Shown piece by piece: positions 7,454 to 15,029 of a DNA stretch of 64,000 nt (the stretch's first letter is position 1; every line of letters begins with the position of its first letter). Source of the DNA: JALZCH01 sp036387135 (GTDB taxonomy: Bacteria > Acidobacteriota > Blastocatellia > Pyrinomonadales > Pyrinomonadaceae); contig DASVUH010000078.1 of assembly GCA_036387135.1 (NCBI GenBank), forward strand, positions 62,001-126,000. Direction: 5' to 3'. The notes under the pieces were generated by a model. The model was not told where the DNA came from, searched no databases, and saw nothing but the letters and a program-made list of their open reading frames with translations. A program made the translations under genes and the position numbers.

Positions 7454-8869
7454 ATGAAATATACGGAAATTGCAAACAGATTTACACAGATTTTATCGCC
7501 AAGATTTTTGCGCAATCTTGCACTATCAATAACGGTTTGCGCTCTCGGACTCGGTTTGATTGCTATGTCCAGCCGTGCCCAAACTCGAAAACCAAAAAGC
7601 AATCAAAGGGAGACGGCTATGATGCAAACAACTGTCAAACAACAAAGTATTGAGCAATCTACGGACAAAGAAGCTATTCGTCCGTTTCGTGTGAAAATTC
7701 CGGAAGAAACGCTCGCTGACATGCGCCGCCGGATCGCAGCGACGCGCTTCCCTGAAAAGGAAACCGTCGGCGACTCTTCGCAGGGCGTGCCGCTGGCGAC
7801 GATGCAGAAACTCGCGCGCTATTGGCAGACGGATTATGACTGGCGCAAAGCGGAAGCGAAATTGAACGCCTTCCCGCAGTTTGTGACCAATATCGACGGA
7901 CTCGATATTCATTTCATTCATGTTCGTTCGAGAAATCCCGATGCTTTGCCACTCGTCATAACGCACGGGTGGCCCGGCTCGATACTAGAGCAGATCAAAC
8001 TCATCGGACCGCTGACTGATCCAGTCGCGCACGGCGGGAAAGCTGAAGACTCATTCGACGTTGTGATCCCTTCGATGCCCGGCTACGGCTTTTCGGGCAA
8101 GCCGACAGCGACGGGTTGGGGACCAGAGCGCATGGCGCGCGCTTGGGACGTTCTGATGAAGCGTCGTCTCGGGTACACGCGATACGTCGCGCAGGGCGGC
8201 GACTGGGGCGCCTTTGTCGTCGACCAAATGGGCTTGCAGGGTCCTGATGGATTGCTCGCCATTCACACCAACATGCCGGCAACCGTTCCAGCCGATGTCG
8301 ACAAGGCGCTTTTATCCGGCGGACCAATGCCCTCAGGTCTCTCGGCTGGCGAACAGCGCGCCTATGCGCAACTGGTGAGAACTTTCAAGCAGGTTGACTA
8401 CGCTCGGTTGATGGGATCGCGCCCGCAGACGCTTTACGGCATTTCGGATTCGCCCATCGGTCTCGCCGCCTGGCTCCTCGACCACAACGACGCTGACGCG
8501 CAGCCCGCCGCCGCGGTCGCCGCGGCGCTGAACCGGACAACGAGCAACACGGGCGAGCTAACCAGGGACGAAATTCTCGACAACATCACGCTTTATTGGC
8601 TGACAAACACCGGCGTCTCCGCGTCTCGTCTCTATTGGGAATACAAGGGCGGATTTTTCAACGCCAAGGGCGTCTCTATTCCGGTGGCGGTGACCGTCTT
8701 TCCCGGTGAGCAGTATGAAGCGCCGCGGAGTTGGACCGAGCGCGCCTATCCCAAGCTCGTCTATTATAACCGAGTGGATAAAGGCGGGCACTTCGCTGCG
8801 TGGGAGCAGCCGCAGATTTTTGTTCAGGAACTAAGAGCGGCATTCAAATCATTCCGCGCGTCGAAATAA
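7454..8869 (+). CDS. Exported epoxide hydrolase, paralogue 3
   Basis: This 471-aa paralogue of the genes at 2558 and 5221 has a signal peptide ending SSRAQ and then the epoxide-hydrolase N-terminal domain from RPFRVKIPEE. The core carries HGWPGS, nucleophile Asp250 (GGDWGA) and His446 (KGGHFAAWE). It differs by an extra Arg in LMKRRLGYTRY and an Ala-rich insertion (DAQPAAAVAAAL) in the cap region, which may change substrate choice. An internal AAAGGGAG followed by ATG at 7619 (Met56) mirrors paralogue 2. The start at 7454 has AAGGAG. The leader CGTATTTTTCGATAAGGAG is shared with the 5221 gene and with the remnant at 4373. Confidence 0.88.
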   Translation: MKYTEIANRFTQILSPRFLRNLALSITVCALGLGLIAMSSRAQTRKPKSNQRETAMMQTTVKQQSIEQSTDKEAIRPFRVKIPEETLADMRRRIAATRFPEKETVGDSSQGVPLATMQKLARYWQTDYDWRKAEAKLNAFPQFVTNIDGLDIHFIHVRSRNPDALPLVITHGWPGSILEQIKLIGPLTDPVAHGGKAEDSFDVVIPSMPGYGFSGKPTATGWGPERMARAWDVLMKRRLGYTRYVAQGGDWGAFVVDQMGLQGPDGLLAIHTNMPATVPADVDKALLSGGPMPSGLSAGEQRAYAQLVRTFKQVDYARLMGSRPQTLYGISDSPIGLAAWLLDHNDADAQPAAAVAAALNRTTSNTGELTRDEILDNITLYWLTNTGVSASRLYWEYKGGFFNAKGVSIPVAVTVFPGEQYEAPRSWTERAYPKLVYYNRVDKGGHFAAWEQPQIFVQELRAAFKSFRASK

Positions 8870-9039
8870 ACGCTTCGGAAATGACTTCACCCGCTCAGCA
8901 CGTTTCATCTTTGGAAAAAGATTTTTCGCGGAGATCATTTTACTAACTGAGTGAAACAGTAAACTTTAAAGCTATGAAAAAGACTGAAAATAACCATGAA
9001 AGTAAAATCGTGAAAGCCGCCGTGCAGATCAGCCCGTGC

Positions 9040-9052
9040 TTTATTACCGGCA
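9040..9052 (+). promoter_or_regulatory. TTTATTACCGGCA element
   Basis: The same 13-mer occurs twice more upstream of the aldehyde dehydrogenase (12120 and 12138). Here it ends 30 nt before the SDR start codon. It is a candidate operator or transcript-leader element. Confidence 0.35.
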
Positions 9053-9082
9053 GGGTGTCGTACTTAAAAAGGAGGTTCACAA

Positions 9083-10045
9083 ATGAAGATTTTTGTAGTA
9101 GGCGGGACAGGAGCTATAGGTCGTCCGCTGGTCACGGAATTGCTTGCCAAAGGGCACACACTTGTCGCTCTGACCCATTCAAAAGAAAAGGCTGATGAAT
9201 TAGTAAAACGAGGCGTCGAACCTGCGATTGCCGATGTATTTGATACAGAGGCGGTCAAAGCCGCTGTCAGGCGCGCTCAGCCGGAGGTCGTGATTGAACA
9301 ACTTACTGCCCTGCCCAGAAACTACACCCGCGAGGCGATGAATGCCGCCGCCCCGTTCAACACTCGCCTTCGTTTAGATGGGGGCGCCAATGTGCTGGCA
9401 GCCGCGCTGGCGGCAGGTGTGCGGCGTTACGTGAGACAATCGGTCGCCTTCTGGGGTATTCCGGGTCCCGGGTTGGCGGATGAAGAAACGCCTCTATCGA
9501 TTGACGCATCGCCGGCGGTCGCGGCTGATGCCCGCTTACAAACCGAGATGGAACGTCGCCTGCTGGGAAATCCCGACATAGAAGGGATCGCCCTGCGTTA
9601 TGGTTTTTTCTATGGACCCGGCACTTGGTTCCACCCCGACGGCGACGTTGCCCGTCAGGTCAGAGCGCAGCAGTTCCCGATTGTCGGGAATGGCGAGGGC
9701 GTCTGGACGTGGCTGCACATTGAGGACGCGGCGATTGCCACTGCTGCGGCAGCAGAGTGGGGCGATCCAGGGATTTATATAGTTGCTAATGATCGACCTC
9801 TAGCGGTGCGGGAATGGCTCCCGGCATTTGCTAAATGGCTGAACGCGCCGCCGCCGCCGCAGGTATCGGTTGAGGATGCTCTGAAAATGGAGGGCGGTGC
9901 GGATGCTGTTTACTACCAGACTCAGATGCGAGGCGTATCGAATGCCAAGGCAAAACGCGAACTGAATTTTTATCCGCGCCCGCTGGAGTGGATCGACGCT
10001 GCCGCGGAACGTGACAGTCATTTGGTTAAGGGTGAAGCAAGATGA
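9083..10045 (+). CDS. NAD(P)-binding atypical SDR / epimerase-dehydratase-like protein
   Basis: This 320-aa protein has an N-terminal Rossmann motif GGTGAIG and a basic/acidic pair (HSKEKADE) that would select the cofactor. The extended-SDR architecture continues with FFYGPGTWF and a C-terminal substrate domain. No classical YxxxK catalytic pair was identified with confidence, placing it among atypical SDRs with reductase or nucleotide-sensing roles. It begins after AAAGGAGGTTCACAAATG, a start module also used at 10742 and 15030. The reaction is unknown. Confidence 0.8.
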   Translation: MKIFVVGGTGAIGRPLVTELLAKGHTLVALTHSKEKADELVKRGVEPAIADVFDTEAVKAAVRRAQPEVVIEQLTALPRNYTREAMNAAAPFNTRLRLDGGANVLAAALAAGVRRYVRQSVAFWGIPGPGLADEETPLSIDASPAVAADARLQTEMERRLLGNPDIEGIALRYGFFYGPGTWFHPDGDVARQVRAQQFPIVGNGEGVWTWLHIEDAAIATAAAAEWGDPGIYIVANDRPLAVREWLPAFAKWLNAPPPPQVSVEDALKMEGGADAVYYQTQMRGVSNAKAKRELNFYPRPLEWIDAAAERDSHLVKGEAR

Positions 10046-10133
10046 AGATTGCTCAATTTGGAACAATGTGCGTTGTGATGCACGCGATTGCACAGTTGAT
10101 CGTCCGGCACGGCGCAATCAAGGAGAAAAGACC

Positions 10134-10604
10134 ATGAGTACAAACCCAACAGATATAATCAAAGAGTTATTGGAGAACACCGCCCCGGAGAAGGTTGAAG
10201 CAGCGGCGCTGAGACTCGTTTCAGACGATGCAACCTACGTCTCACTGAATTTCGACAACCCGGAACTCAAGCGGATCCTCCCCTGGACCGGAACGTCCAA
10301 AGGACCGCGCGGGTTAAGCGACACGTTTAGAAGAGTCGCCCAGTTCTGGACGATTGAGGATTTCAGCGTCTCCTCTCTATTCGGTGCAGGCGAGGATGTG
10401 GCTGTCTTCGGAGAGTTTACCTATCGTTCGAATTCTACCGGCAAGGCGTTTCGCTCTCCTTTTGCCATCCACGCCAAGGTGCGGGACGGGAAGACCGTGT
10501 TCTTCATGTTCATGGAGGACACGTTCGCGAGCGCCCGCTCGTTTAGCACCGGAGGAACCTGGACGGTTAAGACAAACCTGCAAGTGGAGCCTTACGAAGT
10601 TTAG
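10134..10604 (+). CDS. SnoaL-like (NTF2-fold) protein
   Basis: This 156-aa soluble protein has the SnoaL/ketosteroid-isomerase-like alpha+beta layout: an N-terminal helix (TDIIKELLENTAPEKVEAAALRLV), a mid WTIEDFSVSSLFGAGEDVAVFGEFTYRS strand pair and C-terminal strands KTVFFMFMEDTFASARSF. Such proteins act as small isomerases, hydrolases or stress proteins, and no catalytic set is assigned. The start at 10134 follows CAAGGAGAAAAGACC. The open frame extending upstream overlaps the SDR gene and lacks a ribosome site. It lies 88 nt downstream of the SDR stop, possibly in the same transcript. Confidence 0.75.
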   Translation: MSTNPTDIIKELLENTAPEKVEAAALRLVSDDATYVSLNFDNPELKRILPWTGTSKGPRGLSDTFRRVAQFWTIEDFSVSSLFGAGEDVAVFGEFTYRSNSTGKAFRSPFAIHAKVRDGKTVFFMFMEDTFASARSFSTGGTWTVKTNLQVEPYEV

Positions 10605-10741
10605 CCGCGCCAAGGCTGTCGCAAAATCAAGCAACACCTGCCCAGCCGATGCAGCGAGTTGTGAGCAGGCATTCGCCGTTACATCGATTTAAATCCGGCA
10701 GAAGGAGGAGAAGTCGACCATTATACTAAGGAGGTTAACAA

Positions 10742-11833
10742 ATGATCGAGCAAATCAATCATCATCGCCGCAATTTTTTGACAACGGCATTTAAAACCGT
10801 CGCCGCCGTCCAACTCGGGACGCTCGGCTGCACAATACAGAACGCCACGCCTGCGGCGATTCAACTTCCTGCCGAAGGCGAGCTGCCTTCTCTTGGTGGC
10901 GCGACCGCGTGGCTCAACTCGCCGCCGTTGACCGCGGAGAACCTACGCGGAAAAGTCGTCCTCATTAACTTTTGCACATACACCTGCATCAACTGGCTGC
11001 GCCAGCTCCCTTTTGTTCGCGCGTGGAACCAGAAATACAAGGATCAAGGACTGTTAATAATCGGTGTACACACCCCCGAGTTCGCCTTTGAGAAAGACCT
11101 CGGTAACATTCGCCGGTCGCTTCAGGGACTGAAAATCGAATATCCGGTCGCCATCGACAGCGATTATGCGATCTGGCAGGCTTTCGGAAATCAATACTGG
11201 CCGGCTCTCTATTTCGCCGATGGGCAGGGGCGCATTCGACATCACCATTTCGGCGAGGGCGAGTACGAAAAGTCGGAAAGGATTATTCAACAATTACTCG
11301 CTGAAACCGGAGCCGGCGGCGGTAATCGGGACTTGGTCGCCGTCGAAGCAATGGGCGTCGAAGCCGCCGCGGATTGGGATAACTTAAAGTCGCCTGAAGC
11401 TTACGTCGGTTACGGGCGCGCCGAAAATTTTGCGTCTCCCGGCGGTGCAATATCAGATGAGCCTCGCCCTTATGTAGCGCCCGCGCGCCTGTTGCTCAAT
11501 CATTGGGCACTTGCCGGCGATTGGACGGTAAAGAAACAGTTCGCTTTGCTCAACAAATCAGGCGGGCGCATCGCGTACCGCTTTCACGCCCGCGATCTTC
11601 ATCTCGTCATGGGACCGGCAAAGCCGGGCACGTCCGTGCGATTTCACGTTATTCTGGACGAACAGCCGCCGGGCACCGCTCGCGGACTCGACGTTGACGA
11701 TCAAGGTTACGGGACGGTTGCCGAACAACGGCTCTTTCAACTGATACGGCAGCCAAAACCCATCGCCGAGCGAAAGTTCGAGATAGAGTTTCTCGATCCG
11801 GGCGTTGAGGCTTTTGCTTTCACCTTTGGTTGA
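10742..11833 (+). CDS. Tat-exported DipZ-like thioredoxin-fold protein
   Basis: This 363-aa protein begins with a twin-arginine signal (NHHRRNFLTTAF). It is followed by LGTLGC, which could be a lipidation site. The thioredoxin/redoxin domain (about 45-200) contains FCTYTCINWLRQLPF, a CxxxC variant of the usual CxxC, and the downstream HTPEFAFEKD and YWPALYFAD segments typical of the DipZ/TlpA group. A C-terminal jelly-roll-like domain (about 215-363) also belongs to DipZ-type proteins. The membrane DsbD part of full DipZ is absent. It would act outside the cytoplasm in thiol-disulfide exchange. Ribosome site AAGGAGG. The 5' leader and signal start are shared with the gene at 15030. Confidence 0.85.
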   Translation: MIEQINHHRRNFLTTAFKTVAAVQLGTLGCTIQNATPAAIQLPAEGELPSLGGATAWLNSPPLTAENLRGKVVLINFCTYTCINWLRQLPFVRAWNQKYKDQGLLIIGVHTPEFAFEKDLGNIRRSLQGLKIEYPVAIDSDYAIWQAFGNQYWPALYFADGQGRIRHHHFGEGEYEKSERIIQQLLAETGAGGGNRDLVAVEAMGVEAAADWDNLKSPEAYVGYGRAENFASPGGAISDEPRPYVAPARLLLNHWALAGDWTVKKQFALLNKSGGRIAYRFHARDLHLVMGPAKPGTSVRFHVILDEQPPGTARGLDVDDQGYGTVAEQRLFQLIRQPKPIAERKFEIEFLDPGVEAFAFTFG

Positions 11834-11860
11834 TCCGTAACTGAACCAATTCATCGCGGT

Positions 11861-11899
11861 CAGAGTCGAACCGGCGCGCACGACGCCGGTTCGACTCTG
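11861..11899 (+). terminator. Perfect 16-bp stem-loop after the DipZ-like gene
   Basis: CAGAGTCGAACCGGCG (11861-11876) pairs without mismatch to 11884-11899 around a 7-nt loop, 27 nt after the stop codon. No T-run follows. It is a very stable 3' structure, either a terminator of weak type or an mRNA-protecting hairpin. Confidence 0.5.
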
Positions 11900-11981
11900 A
11901 GCCTATCTGACATCTGTTGAGAAAATCTTCCCCGCAATCGGTAACAGAAATACCAAAAATATAAACCAGGAAAGAATTATG

Positions 11982-12010
11982 TGCTGCCGTCATGAACGGC
12001 GGCATTTTTT
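11982..12010 (+). terminator. Rho-independent terminator
   Basis: A ten-pair stem with one G-U pair (TGCT-GCCGT / ACGGC-GGCA, five-base loop CATGA) is followed directly by six T residues. It lies in the 463-nt gap before the aldehyde dehydrogenase and would isolate that gene from upstream reading. Confidence 0.7.
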
Positions 12011-12066
12011 ATGACGTTTGATTAAAGCTTGAATTTTAAAGGCGTCGAAATAAAACCGCGCCTGGT

Positions 12067-12152
12067 GAAATAAAGACAAGAAATGGTCTCGACCGAACCT
12101 CATCTATTAATTTAACCGCTTTATTACCGGCATTTTGTTTATTACCGGCATT
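12067..12152 (+). promoter_or_regulatory. Upstream control region of the aldehyde dehydrogenase
   Basis: GAAATAAAGACAA with a following GGTCTC (12067-12090) repeats the element at 2371-2394. Two copies of TTTATTACCGGCATT (12120-12134 and 12138-12152) form an 18-bp-period direct repeat whose core also occurs at 9040. Together they look like operator sites. No confident -35/-10 was fixed. Confidence 0.4.
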
Positions 12153-12296
12153 GGTATGGGAATTGTCATTAAGCCCATAGTGCAGTGCACGTTTTTATCA
12201 TGGAGAATACAAATCGCCTAAATAGTTAATTTTATTAATTTCAACAGAATATTCGCGGAAAGCAGGGAGAATATTGAAACAGGAAAGGGGAATATC

Positions 12297-13724
12297 ATGA
12301 CGCAAACCGAAAAAAAACAATATGCCGCACCCGATGAAGCGGGGGTAAATTCATTCCAGAATCTATTCGACCGGCAGAAGCGCCACTTCGCAACAGGCGC
12401 AACGCGGAGCTATGAGTGGCGCGTCGAGCAGCTCGACCGCATGGGTCGGCTCATCGAGGAAAATGAGGCGGCGCTCCAGGAAGCAGTCTCACAGGATTTC
12501 AAAACCGCGAGTCAGGATCAAATCTTCGAGACGCTCGCCTGTCTCGCCGAGGTCGCGTACCAGAAGAGCCAGCTTAAGGATTGGATGATGCCGGTTGAGG
12601 CGCCCGTGCCGCGTGCGCTTGCGGCGACCGGGCATCGCGGCGTTGTTTATCGAGACCCTTACGGCGTGGCGCTCGTCATCGGTCCCTTTAACGGTCCGCT
12701 CATTTTGCTGCTCCGCCCGGCAATCACGGCACTCGCGGCGGGCAACTGCTGCGTGCTCAAGCTGAGTTCCGCGCTAAAGGTATCCACCTCGTTACTGCTC
12801 GATTTAGTTCCGAAATACTTCGAGCCGGAATCGGTCGCGGCGGTAGCGGGAAATCGCGAACAGATTACCGAGCTTCTCAAACTTCCTTTCGATTTCATTT
12901 TCTTTACCGGCAGCACGAGCACGGGAAAGGTCATCGCGCGCGCCGCCGCCGAGAATCTGACGCCTGTTCTGCTCGAACTCGGCGGGCAGAATCCGGCGCT
13001 GGTCGATGAAACTGCCAACATCGCGGACGCCGCTAAAAAGATCGTTTGGGGCGCGATGACGTGGGGCGGGCAATTGTGTACTTCGCCCGGATATGCCTAT
13101 GTGCACGAATCGGTCGCCGAAGCCTTTGTGGCGGAGGCGAAAAAGGCGCTGACCGAATTCTATGGCGACGACCCGAAGACCAATCCCGATTATTCGCGCA
13201 TCAACAGCGCGCGCGACGTTACACGCCTTGCCGCCCTGATCGACCCGGCTAAGGTGGTTGCCGGCGGGCAATCAGACGCAGAAGCCCGCTATCTCGATCC
13301 GACGATTCTTTATCCGGTGAACTGGGACGATCCCGTCATGGAAGATGAAATCTTCGGTCCCATTCTCCCTATCTTAACCTACCGAACGCTCGACGAGGCT
13401 TTCAACAGAATTTCCGCCACTCCCAGTCCGCTGGCGGCGTTTATTTTCAGCCGCAATCAGAGCGCGATTGATCGTTTCACCGGCGAACTGTCTTACGGCG
13501 GCGGAGCAGTAAATCAGGTCACCGTCAACGTGTTCGTCGAGTCAATGCCGTTCGGCGGGGTCGGATCGTCGGGCATCGGACATTATTACGGGAAATACGG
13601 TTACGATATGCTGACGCACGCCAAATCAATGCTTGTTTCGCCGCCCGACGCGGCAATCGAACATCTTTACCCGCCGTTTACGCCGGAGAAAAATGCCGCG
13701 CTCAAAACGTGGTTCGAATATTGA
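12297..13724 (+). CDS. Aldehyde dehydrogenase (class 3 / coniferyl-aldehyde type)
   Basis: This 475-aa NAD(P)-dependent enzyme oxidises an aldehyde to the acid. Visible motifs are GPFNGPL (substrate/cofactor entry), FFTGSTSTGK (cofactor loop), the general-base Glu in LLELGGQNP and the nucleophile Cys in GGQLCTSPGY. The length and C-terminal SMPFGGVGSSGIGHYYGKYG region match the short class 3/YwdH/coniferyl group. There is no signal peptide, so it acts in the cytosol. Ribosome site AAAGGGG precedes the ATG. An alcohol dehydrogenase follows after 89 nt, so the pair could convert an alcohol to an acid in two steps. Substrate unknown. Confidence 0.92.
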   Translation: MTQTEKKQYAAPDEAGVNSFQNLFDRQKRHFATGATRSYEWRVEQLDRMGRLIEENEAALQEAVSQDFKTASQDQIFETLACLAEVAYQKSQLKDWMMPVEAPVPRALAATGHRGVVYRDPYGVALVIGPFNGPLILLLRPAITALAAGNCCVLKLSSALKVSTSLLLDLVPKYFEPESVAAVAGNREQITELLKLPFDFIFFTGSTSTGKVIARAAAENLTPVLLELGGQNPALVDETANIADAAKKIVWGAMTWGGQLCTSPGYAYVHESVAEAFVAEAKKALTEFYGDDPKTNPDYSRINSARDVTRLAALIDPAKVVAGGQSDAEARYLDPTILYPVNWDDPVMEDEIFGPILPILTYRTLDEAFNRISATPSPLAAFIFSRNQSAIDRFTGELSYGGGAVNQVTVNVFVESMPFGGVGSSGIGHYYGKYGYDMLTHAKSMLVSPPDAAIEHLYPPFTPEKNAALKTWFEY

Positions 13725-13813
13725 ATCGAGACCTCGGACGAGTAAGACAAGGACGCAATAAACAGCGCGAAAGCAGGTGCTTTTAACAATAAACAGAAAA
13801 CACAGGAGGATTT

Positions 13814-14851
13814 ATGACAACAACGACTAAATTAGCGGTGATGACAATGAGAGTGGCGCAAATTATCGCGCCGGGAGCGGATTTCCAGATCGTCGAGCGC
13901 GAGATTCCCAAACCCGGCACAGGACAAGTGCGCATCAAGGTGCAGGCGTGCGGCGTCTGTCACAGCGACGTGTTCACGAAAGAAGGCTTGTTGCCCGGCA
14001 TACAGTACCCGCGCGTTCCGGGTCACGAAGTCGTCGGCATCATCGATGAAGTGGGCGCTGGCGTTTCCGGTTGGACAGTGGGACAGCGGGTCGGCGTCGG
14101 CTGGCACGGCGGTCATGACGGAACCTGCACTCCGTGCCGCAGAGGGGATTTTCGCAATTGCCTCAACCGGAAAATACCGGGCATCAGCTACGACGGCGGA
14201 TACCAGGAGTACATGGCGGCTCCCGTCGAGGCGCTGGTTTCGATGCCGGAAACTCTGAACGAAGCTGAAGCCGCGCCGCTGCTCTGCGCCGGAAATACCA
14301 CGTTTAACGCATTGCGGCACAGCGGCGCGCTGCCCGGCGATCTGGTGGCGGTGCAGGGCATCGGCGGTCTGGGGCATCTCGCCATTCAATTCGCCAGTAA
14401 ATTCGGTTATAGAACTGTGGCTATCGGATACGGCGCCGAAACCGAGACTCTTGCGAAGAAACTAGGGGCGATTGCATACATCGACAGCAAAACGGCGAAC
14501 GCCGCAGAGGAACTGCAAAAACTGGGCGGCGCGCGGGCGATCATCGCTACCGCGCCAAGCTCGAAAGCGATGTCCGCGCTTGTTGACGGGCTAGGTACGA
14601 ACGGCACTCTCATGGTCATCGGCGTGGATTCCGGTGCCATCGAGGTCACGCCCATCCAGCTCATCGGCGGAACCAGAACGATTCAAGGCTGGGTCGCAGG
14701 CTCGGCGATTGACGCCGAGGACACCGTGCGTTTCGCCGAACTTTCCGGCGTGCGCCCGATGATCGAAACTTACCCGCTCGAAAAAGCAGCCGAGGCTTTC
14801 GCGCGGATGATGAGCGGCGGCGCAAGATTTCGCGTCGTTCTGACGATGTAA
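13814..14851 (+). CDS. Zinc-dependent alcohol dehydrogenase (MDR family)
   Basis: This 345-aa medium-chain dehydrogenase has catalytic-zinc motif CGVCHSD with PGHEVVG, and a Rossmann motif GIGGLGHLA. The structural-zinc lobe reads HDGTCTPCRRGDFRNC, in which the first of the usual four cysteines is Asp. This site may bind zinc differently or not at all. The protein starts MTTTTKLAVMTMRVAQII, and relatives normally begin at the last MRVAQ-like segment, so the N-terminus carries about 11 extra residues. Ribosome site AGGAGG supports the upstream start. It probably works with the adjacent aldehyde dehydrogenase on alcohol/aldehyde pairs. Confidence 0.9.
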   Translation: MTTTTKLAVMTMRVAQIIAPGADFQIVEREIPKPGTGQVRIKVQACGVCHSDVFTKEGLLPGIQYPRVPGHEVVGIIDEVGAGVSGWTVGQRVGVGWHGGHDGTCTPCRRGDFRNCLNRKIPGISYDGGYQEYMAAPVEALVSMPETLNEAEAAPLLCAGNTTFNALRHSGALPGDLVAVQGIGGLGHLAIQFASKFGYRTVAIGYGAETETLAKKLGAIAYIDSKTANAAEELQKLGGARAIIATAPSSKAMSALVDGLGTNGTLMVIGVDSGAIEVTPIQLIGGTRTIQGWVAGSAIDAEDTVRFAELSGVRPMIETYPLEKAAEAFARMMSGGARFRVVLTM

Positions 14852-15029
14852 AGAAGGTGGTTTCCATTTCCTGCGCGAACGGTACTTAACGCCGGATTTA
14901 ACTATTTTAGTCGGTGAAGTAATTGGAAGCTGTGCACGTACACGTCCGCCGCGAACATCCGCAATAAATTCGGAAGCAGGATAATAAAATGTTCCAAGCA
15001 GTCAGCCATCGAACTCAGGAGGTTAGCAA

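Noticed and set aside
13832..14389. 185-codon minus-strand frame opposite the alcohol dehydrogenase
   Set aside because: Antisense shadow; the plus strand encodes complete zinc-enzyme motifs.
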